The translations under genes and the position numbers were made by a program. Of a stretch of 64,000 nt of DNA, positions 34,971 to 45,017 are shown in pieces; position 1 is the first letter of the stretch, and each line of letters begins with the position of its first letter. Below the pieces are notes generated by a model. The model saw nothing but the letters and a program-made list of their open reading frames with translations, had not been told where the DNA came from and ran no database searches. Origin of the DNA: CAZFHA01 sp964518595 (GTDB lineage Bacteria > Bacillota > Clostridia > Saccharofermentanales > Saccharofermentanaceae); NCBI GenBank assembly GCA_964518595.1, contig CAZFHA010000005.1:92239-156238 (forward strand), written 5' to 3'.

Positions 34971-36766
34971 TACTTCAGTCTTTGGTTGAGTACTATGAGG
35001 TTTTAGATCAAGCCGGACAAATTTCGCGACCCGGCTATGGGAAGGCTAATGTGTCTTTTGCACTGGAGCTCTCTGGTGAGGGGGAGGTGCTGGGGATTAT
35101 TCCTCTAAAAATTTCTGTGCAGCGTGGCAAAAAATCTGTAGAGGTGCCCCAGTCTTTGCCGGTGCCGGAGCAGGTAAAGCGCGCGGTAAATGTGCAGTCT
35201 AATTTTCTTTGCGATAATTCCGCTTATTTGTTGGGGCTAGATACCAAAGGGAAGCCGGAGCGAACCAAAGCTTGTTTTGACAATGCCAAAGAGTTGCATG
35301 AGGCTATTTTGGCAGGGGTGGAAAGTCCGTCGGCTCAGGCGGTGCTGGGATTTTTCAACCAGTGGGAAGGGAAGACTGAGGAGGAGAAGCTGGCTGTTTT
35401 GGGTGAGTATGGGGAGGAGATTTTGAAGGGGGTGAATCTGGTTTTTGACTTTGATTCGACCCATGTTCAAGAAGATTCTCGTATCAAGACCGCTTGGGAG
35501 CAGTATAAGTCTGCGGATAGCGATCAGCCTCAGATGACTTGCCTGATTACAGGGGAAAAACGTCCGGTCGCCCGGCTGCATCCGGTGATTAAGGGTGTGC
35601 GGGGAGCTGCCAGTATGGGGGTTTCGGTGGTGTCCTTTAATCTGAATGCTTTCTGTTCCTATGGTAGGGACGGTCAGCAGGGCAGTAATGCTCCAGTGAG
35701 CGACTATGGCGCCTTTGCTTATGGGACGGCACTTAATGCTTTGTTAGCCTCGAAGAATCAGGTATTTATCGGTGATGCCACGGTGGTTTTCTGGGCGCTA
35801 ACGGCGGATAGCGGTTATCAAGATTTTGCTCAGGTACTCTTTAATCCGCAAGAGGCGACGGAAGAGGGGGGCAAGCAAGAGGATCATGAGACTACCAATC
35901 AGTTGGCGTCTATTTTTCAGCATCTACTGGCTGGAACACCCGTTAATCAGTCTGGTCTGGCGTTAGATCCGAAGAAGGAATTCTACATCTTAGGGGTTGC
36001 GCCTAATTCAGCTCGACTGGCCGTGCGATTTTTCTTGGTTCAAGACTATGGTAGTTTTGTTGAAAATTTGATTCAACATCATAGAGACTTGGAGATTGTC
36101 AAAGCGGCTTATAATCGACCCTATATTTCTATGGAGCGGCTACTCTGGGAAACGGTTTCCCCCAATGCCAAGGACAAGAGTGCCTCGCCCTTGTTAGCCG
36201 GAGCGGTGATGCGGGCAATCCTTCAGGGGAAGCCCTATCCGGAAGCCCTTTACAGTGCTATTCTGCTGCGGATTCGAGGGGAAAAGAATATTTCTTACGA
36301 AAAAGCCGCCATTATCAAGGCCTATTTACTACGAAAATATCAAAATAATCCCCACATGAAGGAGGTAATCACTGTGTCACTAAATCAAACTACCACCCAT
36401 CGTGCCTATGTCTTGGGACGACTTTTTGCCACCTTGGAAAAACTGCAAAAGGATGTGAGTCCGGGACTGAACAGCACCATCAAGGATCGTTATTTTACAT
36501 CGGCCTGCGCTAATCCCCGGTCGGTTTTCCCCACCTTACTGCGTTTATCTAACCATCATTTGGGGAAGTCTGAGTATGTGCGGACTCATCAGCAGAGAAT
36601 ACAGGAATTGATGGACTTGATTCCTATGGACGGTCAACCCTTTCCCCCACAGTTGTCTTTGGCGGATCAGGGGATTTTTATCTTGGGCTACTATCATCAG
36701 GAACAAGAATTTTATAAGAAGAATGAAGATAAGCAGGATCAGAAGGAGGTAAAAGGTGATGAGTGA
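34967..36766 (+). CDS. cas8c: Type I-C Cas8c large subunit
   Basis: The 599-aa protein begins MILQSLVEYYEVLDQAGQIS, the standard Csd1 start, and has LGLDTKGKPERTKACFDNAK and a CLITGEKRPVARLHPVIKGV block. Cas8c reads the PAM and anchors Cascade on DNA; in I-C an internal start yields the Cas11 small subunit, which is expected here too. ATGA couples it to cas5. Confidence 0.95.
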   Translation: MILQSLVEYYEVLDQAGQISRPGYGKANVSFALELSGEGEVLGIIPLKISVQRGKKSVEVPQSLPVPEQVKRAVNVQSNFLCDNSAYLLGLDTKGKPERTKACFDNAKELHEAILAGVESPSAQAVLGFFNQWEGKTEEEKLAVLGEYGEEILKGVNLVFDFDSTHVQEDSRIKTAWEQYKSADSDQPQMTCLITGEKRPVARLHPVIKGVRGAASMGVSVVSFNLNAFCSYGRDGQQGSNAPVSDYGAFAYGTALNALLASKNQVFIGDATVVFWALTADSGYQDFAQVLFNPQEATEEGGKQEDHETTNQLASIFQHLLAGTPVNQSGLALDPKKEFYILGVAPNSARLAVRFFLVQDYGSFVENLIQHHRDLEIVKAAYNRPYISMERLLWETVSPNAKDKSASPLLAGAVMRAILQGKPYPEALYSAILLRIRGEKNISYEKAAIIKAYLLRKYQNNPHMKEVITVSLNQTTTHRAYVLGRLFATLEKLQKDVSPGLNSTIKDRYFTSACANPRSVFPTLLRLSNHHLGKSEYVRTHQQRIQELMDLIPMDGQPFPPQLSLADQGIFILGYYHQEQEFYKKNEDKQDQKEVKGDE

Positions 36767-37658
36767 GGCGATTAAGAATCGGTATGAATTTGTGGTGCTT
36801 TTTGAAGTGGAAAATGGGAATCCCAATGGTGACCCAGACGCAGGAAATATGCCTCGTATTGATCCGGAGACAGGTTATGGCATTGTTACCGATGTCTGTC
36901 TTAAGCGAAAAATCAGAAACTACGTGGAGACGGTCAAGGCTGGCCAGAGCGGTTATGAGATCTATATTAAGGAGCGTGTACCCCTAAATAGTAGTGATGA
37001 AAGAGCTTTTGCGGCGGAAAATATTGACACGAAAGACGAGAAAAAAATCAAAGAACGTAAGAAGAATGATCCTGATTTAGATCGTCGGATTCGAGACTTT
37101 ATGTGCAGTACTTTTTTCGATATCCGCAGCTTTGGCGCAGTGATGGTTACTTTTGTAAAAGCGTCTCTGAACTGCGGACAAGTAAGAGGTCCGGTACAAC
37201 TGGGCTTTGCCCGGAGTATTGATCCTATTGTGCCTCAGGATGTGACCATTACCCGGGTGGCGATTACTACGGTGACGGATGCAGAGAAGAAAACCACTGA
37301 AATGGGTAGAAAGCACATCATTCCCTACGCCCTATATCAGGTTGAGGGTTATGTTTCGGCCAATTTGGCGCAGAAAACCACTGGCTTTTCTGAAAGTGAC
37401 CTGGAACTTTTGTGGGAAGCGATTATTAATATGTTTGAGCATGACCACTCAGCGGCTCGGGGACGGATGGCTGTTCGGGAGTTGATTGTTTTTAAGCATG
37501 ACAGTGAGCTGGGGAACTGCCCATCCTATAAATTGTTCGAAACCATTCAGGTGAAGCGCAAGGATGGGGTGGAGTTTCCGCGGAAATACTCTGACTACGA
37601 AGTTACCATCGACGAAGGGGCAGTGCCAGAGGGCGTGCACTGTCAGCGGATGATTTAG
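36759..37658 (+). CDS. cas7: Type I-C Cas7 backbone subunit
   Basis: ATG 36759 (GTG 36756 is also possible) follows AGGAGG and overlaps cas8c. The 299-aa protein has YEFVVLFEVENGNPNGDPD, TDVCLKRKIRNYV and FDIRSFGAVM, the Csd2 signatures. It polymerises along the crRNA guide, flipping out every sixth base, which matters for the crRNA-like RNA described upstream. Confidence 0.96.
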   Translation: MSEAIKNRYEFVVLFEVENGNPNGDPDAGNMPRIDPETGYGIVTDVCLKRKIRNYVETVKAGQSGYEIYIKERVPLNSSDERAFAAENIDTKDEKKIKERKKNDPDLDRRIRDFMCSTFFDIRSFGAVMVTFVKASLNCGQVRGPVQLGFARSIDPIVPQDVTITRVAITTVTDAEKKTTEMGRKHIIPYALYQVEGYVSANLAQKTTGFSESDLELLWEAIINMFEHDHSAARGRMAVRELIVFKHDSELGNCPSYKLFETIQVKRKDGVEFPRKYSDYEVTIDEGAVPEGVHCQRMI

Positions 37659-37660
37659 CC

Positions 37661-38335
37661 ATGGAGGATGAGGAAGACTTTTTGCTGATTTCCGGGATAC
37701 AGCACTTTTGTTTTTGTCGACGTCAGTGGGCTCTGATTCACATCGAAAAACAATGGGCAGAAAATCTGTACACCGTGGAAGGGCAGCAACTACACGAAAA
37801 AGCCCATGACGGTCTTTCTTCCGAACGTAAGGGTGAACTAATTATTTCCCGGGGCATGCCTGTACTTTCCCGTAGTCTTGGGGCTACGGGAGTCTGTGAT
37901 ATTGTGGAATTTCAACCCCGTTCGACGGGCATTCCCTTGGAAGGACGAGAGGGGCTTTACCAGCCTGTTCCCGTGGAATACAAACGCGGTTCGCCCAAAG
38001 AATCCTTGGCAGATGTGCTGCAATTATGCGCCCAAGCCCTTTGCTTAGAAGAAATGCTGCTAACAGAGGTACCTTTGGGCTACTTATATTATGGTGAAAC
38101 CAAGCATCGCTTGCCCGTGGAGATTACCGACCAGCTCCGGAGTGAAGTCCGGGATATGTTTGTCGAAATGCGCCAATACTATGAACGGCGCTATTCACCC
38201 AGAGTTAAACCTAACAAAAGTTGTCAGGCCTGTTCTTTGAAGGATATTTGCCTCCCCGTTCTCGGGCGGGGCAAATCCGCTCAGGCTTATATCAGCCGTC
38301 GAATAGAGGAAAGCAGCGATGAAAAAACTACTTAA
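37661..38335 (+). CDS. cas4: Cas4 exonuclease of CRISPR adaptation
   Basis: The 224-aa protein starts 3 nt after cas7. FCFCRRQW (18-25) supplies one cysteine and CQACSLKDICLP (near 188) the other three for the Fe-S cluster. EYKRGSP near 110 is the RecB-type nuclease motif. Cas4 trims prespacers and sets PAM-dependent integration with Cas1-Cas2. Confidence 0.95.
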   Translation: MEDEEDFLLISGIQHFCFCRRQWALIHIEKQWAENLYTVEGQQLHEKAHDGLSSERKGELIISRGMPVLSRSLGATGVCDIVEFQPRSTGIPLEGREGLYQPVPVEYKRGSPKESLADVLQLCAQALCLEEMLLTEVPLGYLYYGETKHRLPVEITDQLRSEVRDMFVEMRQYYERRYSPRVKPNKSCQACSLKDICLPVLGRGKSAQAYISRRIEESSDEKTT

Positions 38336-39350
38336 TACCCTTTATGTCACTAGCCCGGAGGCGCGTCTGTCTTTAGAGGGGGAAAATGTGCTCATAAAGC
38401 AGGAGGAAAACTTACTGGGGCGCTTTCCGCTGCATAATCTGGAAAGTATCGTAGTTTTCAGTCGGTTAGGAGCCAGCCCGGCTCTCATGGGTGCCTGTGT
38501 TCGACACAAAATCGGCCTATGTTTTCTCACCCCTAACGGAAAATTTCTGGCTCACTTGGTGGGGGAAGAGTATGGAAATGTGGTTTTACGCAAAACCCAG
38601 TACGCTTTTTCCGAAGATCCAGAGCAGAGCCTTAATTTAGCCCGGAACTTTTTGCTAGGCAAAATCTACAACACCCGCTGGGTCATTGAACGAGCTCTGC
38701 GGGACTACCCCCTGCGCGTAGACCGTGAACGACTGCAAAAAGCCAGCGGTTTTTTGCAAAACAGTCTGGTAGCATTAAAAACCGCCGCCAGTTTGGAAGA
38801 GCTGAGAGGCATTGAGGGCGAGGCCGCCAGCATCTACTTTGGGGTGCTGGATTGGCTAATTTTGCAGCAAAAAGATGACTTCTTTTTTCATGGTCGTAAT
38901 CGGCGCCCACCAGTAGACAAAGTTAATGCCCTATTATCTTTTGTCTATACCCTGCTAGCACACCAGTGTGCCGCAGCCGCTACGGCTGTGGGGCTGGACG
39001 CCTATGTGGGTTTCCTGCACCGGGATCGTCCCGGTCGCATCTCACTGGGACTGGATCTGATGGAAGAGCTTAGAGTTGTCTATGCCGACCGCTTTGTGAT
39101 CTCCCTAATTAACAAAAAAATGATTGCTCCCAAAGATTTTGAACATAAAGAGAATGGTGCGGTCATCATGACGGAGGAGGGGCGGAAAAAGATTCTTTCT
39201 GCCTGGCAAGAGAAGAAAAAAGAGAAGATAACCCATCCTTTTTTAGAAGAAAAAATCGATTGGGGCTTAGTACCTCATCTTCAGGCCTTACTTTTGGCAC
39301 GATTTTTACGGGGTGACCTGGATGATTATCCGCCCTTTCTATGGAAGTAG
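38319..39350 (+). CDS. cas1: CRISPR integrase Cas1
   Basis: The 343-aa protein begins MKKLLNTLYVTSPEARLSLE, as in I-C Cas1, and overlaps cas4 by 17 nt. The catalytic residues lie in GIEGEAASIYFG (the conserved Glu, near 168), in YVGFLHRDRPGRISLGLDLM (His) and the following DLMEE. It integrates spacers at the leader-proximal repeat. Confidence 0.97.
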   Translation: MKKLLNTLYVTSPEARLSLEGENVLIKQEENLLGRFPLHNLESIVVFSRLGASPALMGACVRHKIGLCFLTPNGKFLAHLVGEEYGNVVLRKTQYAFSEDPEQSLNLARNFLLGKIYNTRWVIERALRDYPLRVDRERLQKASGFLQNSLVALKTAASLEELRGIEGEAASIYFGVLDWLILQQKDDFFFHGRNRRPPVDKVNALLSFVYTLLAHQCAAAATAVGLDAYVGFLHRDRPGRISLGLDLMEELRVVYADRFVISLINKKMIAPKDFEHKENGAVIMTEEGRKKILSAWQEKKKEKITHPFLEEKIDWGLVPHLQALLLARFLRGDLDDYPPFLWK

Positions 39351-39357
39351 GTGAAAT

Positions 39358-39648
39358 ATGCTGGTACTGATTACCTATGACGTGAATACGGAAACGGCTG
39401 CAGGACGCAAGCGATTGCGCCAAGTGGCCAAACACTGCACCAATTATGGGCAACGGGTGCAAAACTCAGTTTTCGAATGTGTGATGGATGCAGCCAAGTG
39501 TAGTGAGGTAAAGCACCAACTAGAAAAAATTATCAATCCCGACACTGACAGTCTGCGCTTCTACTATTTGGGCAACCATTATAAAAGCAAAGTGGAACAT
39601 CTGGGAACAAAAGAAAGTTATGATCCAGAGGGCTTTCTCTGCATTTAG
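39358..39648 (+). CDS. cas2: CRISPR adaptation protein Cas2
   Basis: The 96-aa protein starts MLVLITYDVNTETAAGRKRL with the beta-1 aspartate, and has GQRVQNSVFEC and SLRFYYLG, typical of I-C Cas2. It ends the operon; the leader element of array 2 begins 4 nt after its stop codon. Confidence 0.97.
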   Translation: MLVLITYDVNTETAAGRKRLRQVAKHCTNYGQRVQNSVFECVMDAAKCSEVKHQLEKIINPDTDSLRFYYLGNHYKSKVEHLGTKESYDPEGFLCI

Positions 39649-39651
39649 TCC

Positions 39652-39822
39652 GGTGCGAACCGGAAGTGGTGGGTAAAACCCTGGGGGATTCGCACCAACT
39701 TTGGGTGGAATTTGATTGTGAAAAGATTTTGGAATCTTTAGAGAGAAAATAGTTTTGACTTTTCTTTGTTCTTGTTGCACAATGAGCTGGTAGATGCTAG
39801 ATTATTTTTATCTAGTTTTGCT
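39652..39822 (+). promoter_or_regulatory. Leader of CRISPR array 2
   Basis: The 45-nt element with arms GGTGCGAA (39652-39659) and TTCGCACC (39689-39696) begins just after cas2, ending 126 nt before repeat 1. The last 50 or so bases (GTTGCACAATGAGCTGGTAG onward to TTTTGCT) are identical in leader 3, which marks the region that adaptation proteins would read. Confidence 0.85.
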
Positions 39823-41076
39823 GTCGACTTCCTCACGGGAGTCGTGGATTGAAATATACATGTAGTCAACTGTATATCTATAAGAATCAAGTCGACTTCC
39901 TCACGGGAGTCGTGGATTGAAATCTACGTATCTTGGCTACAGAGTTTTGGTTGATGACGTCGACTTCCTCACGGGAGTCGTGGATTGAAATATCAAAATA
40001 CTCTTTACCGGGAACTTTCCACTCTTGTCGACTTCCTCACGGGAGTCGTGGATTGAAATCGTTACGTGTTCGGGCTCTGGTAGCTCAAGGGGTGTCGACT
40101 TCCTCACGGGAGTCGTGGATTGAAATATAATATTATGACAATCTTCGTAAGAATATGAACGTCGACTTCCTCACGGGAGTCGTGGATTGAAATTTTTCCG
40201 GTTGTTTGTCAATATCCTCGTTAAACCAGTCGACTTCCTCACGGGAGTCGTGGATTGAAATGCCAGAATCGTTCTTTTTGCAACTAAACATTGCAGTCGA
40301 CTTCCTCACGGGAGTCGTGGATTGAAATTTTTAGAGACAAGGCAAGTTCATTATTGTCATTAGTCGACTTCCTCACGGGAGTCGTGGATTGAAATCGCAT
40401 GGATGTATGCAGTGCCCTATATCATACTGGGTCGACTTCCTCACGGGAGTCGTGGATTGAAATCCTGCACACTTCGCACAGGGAACAGCCGCCTTGAAAG
40501 TCGACTTCCTCACGGGAGTCGTGGATTGAAATGGTCGACTCTGGATTTTGAGCCGACAGCTCTTTTAAGTCGACTTCCTCACGGGAGTCGTGGATTGAAA
40601 TCCTTGATAGGGAAGTATTTATACGTCAGCTGCCTCGTCGACTTCCTCACGGGAGTCGTGGATTGAAATTTCTACTGGCGGTGTTGCCGACTGGGGCGAT
40701 CTGGTCGACTTCCTCACGGGAGTCGTGGATTGAAATCTCTTCGGTGTATGCTCTTGTTTCGGCGGCTGCCGTGTCGACTTCCTCACGGGAGTCGTGGATT
40801 GAAATATGTAATCGCCGAATGCAGAAGTTAATGCGCCCAGTCGACTTCCTCACGGGAGTCGTGGATTGAAATAATCCAGCAAGGAGCTTTCGCTCCCGAC
40901 ACCAAGTCGACTTCCTCACGGGAGTCGTGGATTGAAATTTCTGTGCATTGGGAAAGTTTCTTAGGCTTACCAAAGTCGACTTCCTCACGGGAGTCGTGGA
41001 TTGAAATCTTCAATCTGAGAAGCATGAAAGACAATTGCGTAAAGTCGACTTCCTCACGGGAGTCGTGGATTGAAAT
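39823..41076 (+). CRISPR. CRISPR array 2: 19 repeats, 18 spacers
   Basis: All 19 repeats are intact copies of the 33-nt I-C repeat and spacers are 33-37 nt. The absence of a decayed distal repeat and the position directly after cas2 suggest an active array. Confidence 0.98.
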
Positions 41077-41206
41077 GTTGAGAGAAGCTAAAAGCGTTGA
41101 AAAATCTATTGGCGGTTGTAAGCTATAGGTGTATAGTTAGCGTCCTGCTTAGTATCGTAAACTGGGGCATATAGGATAGTTTTTGGAACCAAAGAGGTAA
41201 TTAGTT

Positions 41207-41725
41207 ATGAATGAAGTGATGTTAATTAAACCAACAAGTGAATATTCCGGCGAGATCATGGACTTTCGCCATGAATTGATTGAGCTTGGTAGTGAATTTT
41301 CCGGCTGTGGTGCGCTTAGTAATTGTGCGTCAGCCGATGAGTGGATTCGTCTGGTTATAAGCAATGAAACTACCTGTCCTCAGGGTAATGTCACTTCAAG
41401 TAGCTATATCGCCGTAAGGTTGAGTGACAACAAAGTCGTTGGCATTATTGATCTAAGGCATCATATTGACCACCCTATTTTGCGTGTTTGGGGTGGACAT
41501 ATGGGCTACACTGTCCGGCCTTCGGAAAGAAGAAAAGGTTATGCCAAAGAAATGTTGAGACAGAATTTGCAAAATTGCCGAGTCCGAGGTATGGATAAAG
41601 TCTTGATTACTTGTGAGAGGAATAACATAGCAAGTGAAAAAACTATTCGTGCCAATGGGGGCGTATTTGAAAAAGAAGTATCTGTGGGTGACGGCACCAT
41701 AAAACGCTTTTGGATTGAACTGTAG
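41207..41725 (+). CDS. GNAT-family N-acetyltransferase
   Basis: The 172-aa protein follows GAGGTAA. VWGGHMGYTVRPSERRKGYA (near 95-115) and a following NNIASEKTIRANGGVFE stretch are GNAT acetyl-CoA-binding and C-terminal motifs. The layout is that of small-molecule or ribosomal acetyltransferases. The target is unknown. It stands alone between array 2 and the first TetR module. Confidence 0.85.
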   Translation: MNEVMLIKPTSEYSGEIMDFRHELIELGSEFSGCGALSNCASADEWIRLVISNETTCPQGNVTSSSYIAVRLSDNKVVGIIDLRHHIDHPILRVWGGHMGYTVRPSERRKGYAKEMLRQNLQNCRVRGMDKVLITCERNNIASEKTIRANGGVFEKEVSVGDGTIKRFWIEL

Positions 41726-42126
41726 GTATTTACAATCTTGTATTTCCAGGTAGTAGCATCTGCGTAGATCTGGGCGAGCATGGGCGAAAGTCGAATCTGC
41801 CGTACTTTTTCCACTTTCCGTAATCATCTAAGCTGGAAAATAATCTCTTCTCGGAGACTGTTTTTCTGTAGACTAATTTTCGGCTTTACAAAAGGCTCTT
41901 TTGCATCTCTACCTACTTGACATTCTCTCTTGCTAGGATTATATTGACTATATAAATCAATTTAGTCAAATAGTTTAACGATCGATCAGCAAAGCCAATG
42001 ATCATCAAACGAAGCGACATTTTCACCTTGCTTTCTATTAATACAGCTCACACCCCAAAAGGACAGGTCTGGATCTAAGCCTTTGGGTAGACAGCAAGGA
42101 GCAGGCGGACAAAGAGAGGGAATAAC
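41726..42126. other. Intergenic region upstream of the first TetR module
   Basis: The first 190 nt after the GNAT gene hold nothing I recognise. The rest contains the promoter and operator annotated separately, followed by a 155-nt untranslated leader before the regulator gene. Confidence 0.4.
41917..41968 (+). promoter_or_regulatory. Promoter with TetR operator, module 1
   Basis: TTGACA (41917-41922) and TATATT (41940-41945) are spaced by 17 nt. Overlapping the -10 and start is the imperfect palindrome TGACTATA-N8-TTTAGTCA (41945-41968), which has the same half-sites and spacing as the operator of the second TetR gene. Autorepression is inferred. Confidence 0.65.
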
Positions 42127-42726
42127 ATGCCGAAATCCTATTCAGAACATGAACGCACCCAGATCATTCTGCAGTTGAAGGCTCAGGCCAAACTGCTGCT
42201 AACACAGTATGGGGTCAAGAAAACTTCTGTAGATGAGCTTGTAAAGCGGGTGAATATTCCGAAGGGAACATTTTATCTATTCTATCCTTCAAAGGAAGCC
42301 TTGCTTTTTCAGGTTCTGGAGGAGGAGCAGCAGCGGATTCAGCAGACTTTATTAGAGCAGATCAAGGCATTGGGGAGCTCTGTGTCAGCGGCGCAATTCT
42401 CGGCTCTGGTCTTTGATTTATATCAGTGTACTGTTAATTCCTTTCTCTACCACCTCACAGTCAGTGGCGATATGGAACTGCTGATACGCAAGTTGCCACC
42501 GGAAGTAGTGAAGAGCCATATTCAGCAGGATGATTTTTACATGCGGCAGTTATTAGCCTTTCTTCCGCCCCAGGGCAGAGAAAAGGCAGAGGTATTTAGC
42601 GGCGCGTTGCGAGGGATTTTTCTTTTGCCCATGCATAGACGAGAGGTCGGTGAGGCGGTTTTCGAGGACAGTGTCCGACTGTTAATTGAAGGGCTGTGTA
42701 AGCAGCTATTTGAGGAGAAGCTATGA
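42127..42726 (+). CDS. TetR-family transcriptional regulator 1
   Basis: The 199-aa protein has an N-terminal TetR helix-turn-helix (KKTSVDELVKRVNIPKGTFY, residues 26-45) and a variable ligand-binding part. Its stop overlaps the ATP-binding gene (ATGA), so it is cotranscribed with the exporter it presumably controls through the operator upstream. Confidence 0.88.
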   Translation: MPKSYSEHERTQIILQLKAQAKLLLTQYGVKKTSVDELVKRVNIPKGTFYLFYPSKEALLFQVLEEEQQRIQQTLLEQIKALGSSVSAAQFSALVFDLYQCTVNSFLYHLTVSGDMELLIRKLPPEVVKSHIQQDDFYMRQLLAFLPPQGREKAEVFSGALRGIFLLPMHRREVGEAVFEDSVRLLIEGLCKQLFEEKL

Positions 42727-43568
42727 TTTCAGTTGAGAATTTATCTTTTAGTTATAGTTCCAAGCCATTTTTAGCGCAGATTAGTTTTACGGTGCAACCG
42801 GGTGAGGTTTTTGGTTTTTTGGGACCTTCTGGAGCTGGAAAAAGTACGCTGCAAAAGATTCTCACCGGCTTACTGCGAGGCTATGCAGGCAGCGCTATGG
42901 TGCAAGGGGTTGAAGTGCGTCGGAGGGGAAAGGATTTTTACGAAAGAATCGGGGTGGATTTTGAATTTCCCTCTTTCTATGAAAAGCTCACGGCTCGCGA
43001 GAACTTATCTTTTTTCGGCTCTCTCTATCGAGGGACGTTACGGAACATGGATGAGCTCTTGACCATGGTGCATTTGGAAAATCATGCGGATAAAAAGGTG
43101 GCGGATTTTTCCAAAGGGATGAAGTCCAGGCTGAATTTTGTTAAGGCTCTGCTTCATAATCCAGAGATTATATTTTTAGACGAGCCCACCAGTGGGCTAG
43201 ACCCGTCCAATAGCTATGATATGAAAAAAATCATCAAAGCGGAGCGGGATCTGGGTAAGGCGATTATTCTTACCACCCACAATATGGAGGATGCGGCGGA
43301 GCTCTGCGATAAGGTGGCTTTTATTGTGGACGGAAAAATCAAGGCACTAGATACACCTCACAACCTGATTATGTCAAAGGGTGCCGGTAAGCTGAACTAT
43401 AGTTATTGGGATAAGGAAGAACAGTGGGGCGAGTGCCTTTTGGCCTCTACAGGAGAGGACAAACAATTGCTTAGGCTACTGGAAGAGAACCGTTTGCTTT
43501 CGATTCATAGTGGCGAGCCTAGTCTCAATGATATCTTTCGTGAAGTGACAGGGAGGGGACTGGAGTGA
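42723..43568 (+). CDS. ABC exporter ATP-binding subunit
   Basis: The 281-aa protein has Walker A GPSGAGKST (35-43), Walker B IIFLDEPTSGLDP and an H-loop TTHNME. The signature motif reads FSKGM instead of LSGGQ, a form common in drug and fluoroquinolone-type exporters. It pairs with the two permease genes that overlap in series. Confidence 0.9.
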   Translation: MISVENLSFSYSSKPFLAQISFTVQPGEVFGFLGPSGAGKSTLQKILTGLLRGYAGSAMVQGVEVRRRGKDFYERIGVDFEFPSFYEKLTARENLSFFGSLYRGTLRNMDELLTMVHLENHADKKVADFSKGMKSRLNFVKALLHNPEIIFLDEPTSGLDPSNSYDMKKIIKAERDLGKAIILTTHNMEDAAELCDKVAFIVDGKIKALDTPHNLIMSKGAGKLNYSYWDKEEQWGECLLASTGEDKQLLRLLEENRLLSIHSGEPSLNDIFREVTGRGLE

Positions 43569-44248
43569 GAGTGAAAAACTTGATCTGGGGCGACATCCGC
43601 TTCCAGATAAAGTACGGTTTCTACCTACTTTATGGGCTGGTAACCCTACTGTATTTGGCGCTTCTTTCTTTTATTCCGGCGGATTACAAAAAATCCGTGG
43701 CAGGTCTGATTATTTTTACTGATCCGGCAACCCTAGGCCTATTTTTCATGGGCTCCATAGTCCTTTTAGAAAAAAGCCAACGGGTACTGGCCTCCCTGGC
43801 CGTATCACCTTTACGGGTAAGCGAGTATATTTTTTCCAAAGTCTTTAGTCTTGGCCTCTTATCCTCGGCCGTTGCCATGATTATTGGCGGTGTCAGCGGC
43901 ACCCATTCCATCTGGTGGACGGGGATCAGTACCTGGGTAGGGTCGGTGGTTTTTTCCCTGATTGGGATTATCCTTGCTACCAAAGCCAATAGCTTGAACG
44001 GTTTTATCCTCCTGACAGTGCCGATCATGCTGGTAATGCTTCTGCCCGCAATTGGGGAGGTATTAGGTTACCGCTATGCGGCGTTGATTATCCACCCTGG
44101 TGTAGCTCTATTTCAGTTGATCGAAGGAAATTGGCAAAATCTCCCGCTGTTGTTTCTGATTTTACTGCTCTGGCTGGGCGTGTTTTTTTTCTGGGCATTA
44201 AAAGCCACAGATACTATGTGGAAAAGGATCGGGGGAATCAAGCTATGA
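43565..44248 (+). CDS. ABC exporter permease subunit A
   Basis: GTG at 43565 overlaps the upstream stop codon; 227 aa. Six hydrophobic helices are visible and the short N-terminal cytoplasmic part leads directly into the first. It resembles permeases of fluoroquinolone-type ABC exporters. With the next gene it should form a heterodimeric channel. Confidence 0.78.
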   Translation: MRVKNLIWGDIRFQIKYGFYLLYGLVTLLYLALLSFIPADYKKSVAGLIIFTDPATLGLFFMGSIVLLEKSQRVLASLAVSPLRVSEYIFSKVFSLGLLSSAVAMIIGGVSGTHSIWWTGISTWVGSVVFSLIGIILATKANSLNGFILLTVPIMLVMLLPAIGEVLGYRYAALIIHPGVALFQLIEGNWQNLPLLFLILLLWLGVFFFWALKATDTMWKRIGGIKL

Positions 44249-44958
44249 GTGCGGTTTTTACATCCTTTAGACAATTTCTTTGGCAAATTCGCAAAGATAA
44301 CATGCTGCTTCTGGTTTGTCTGGCACCCTTACTTGCCGGGGGTGTTTTCCGCTGGGGCATTCCTCAGTTGGAGGCCAAGCTGATTGCTTATTTTGGCGGT
44401 ACCGGGTTCCTGACTCCCTATTACCTACTCTTTGATATTTTTCTGGGGATTATTACTTCATACCTGTTTTGCTATGCGGCGGCTATGGTTATGCTGGAAG
44501 AGCGTGACAACAAAATTACCGGATATCTATCGGTAACGCCTGTGGGGAAGGTGGGTTATTTACTCTCAAGGCTAGGTTTTCCCACCGTGATTTCTGTGCT
44601 TTTATCAATCTTTGTTGTGCAGTTCTTTAGCCTTACCGCTATGCGTCCAGAAAAAATACTGGTACTGTGTCTTTTGGCCGCACCGGTAGGCACAATTATT
44701 GCTCTACTTATTGTGGTCTTCTCCGCCAACAAAGTCGAGGGTATGGCTATAGCAAAATTCAGTGGTCTAATCATGCTGGGTGTGGCATTGCCCTTTTTTC
44801 TGGTTGATGCCCGGCAGTATTGGGGGGCGCTACTACCAACGTTTTGGATAGCGAAGGCGATACTGGATTTTAGGCTGGGCTACGTGCTGGTAGCTTTGTT
44901 TTGCTTAGCTCTATGGCTGTTGGGTCTTACAAAGTTGTTTGTTAAGCGGGTTTTGTAA
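44245..44958 (+). CDS. ABC exporter permease subunit B
   Basis: I start at 44245 (MSAVFTSFRQ, 237 aa), where ATGA overlaps the previous stop; the longer frame upstream is a shadow. Six membrane helices are visible and the acidic MLEERDNKITGYLSVTPVG segment is typical of the ABC-2 permease family. It closes the four-gene operon. Confidence 0.78.
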   Translation: MSAVFTSFRQFLWQIRKDNMLLLVCLAPLLAGGVFRWGIPQLEAKLIAYFGGTGFLTPYYLLFDIFLGIITSYLFCYAAAMVMLEERDNKITGYLSVTPVGKVGYLLSRLGFPTVISVLLSIFVVQFFSLTAMRPEKILVLCLLAAPVGTIIALLIVVFSANKVEGMAIAKFSGLIMLGVALPFFLVDARQYWGALLPTFWIAKAILDFRLGYVLVALFCLALWLLGLTKLFVKRVL

Positions 44959-45017
44959 AATTTCCGGTACTGTCATAATATAGTCTGTAGTAGGACACTC
45001 TTTCCTAAGAATCTGAC

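Noticed and set aside
39765..39785. Seed match of the guide (TTC-TTTGT) in leader 2
   Set aside because: The match ends after five bases, too short to support binding.
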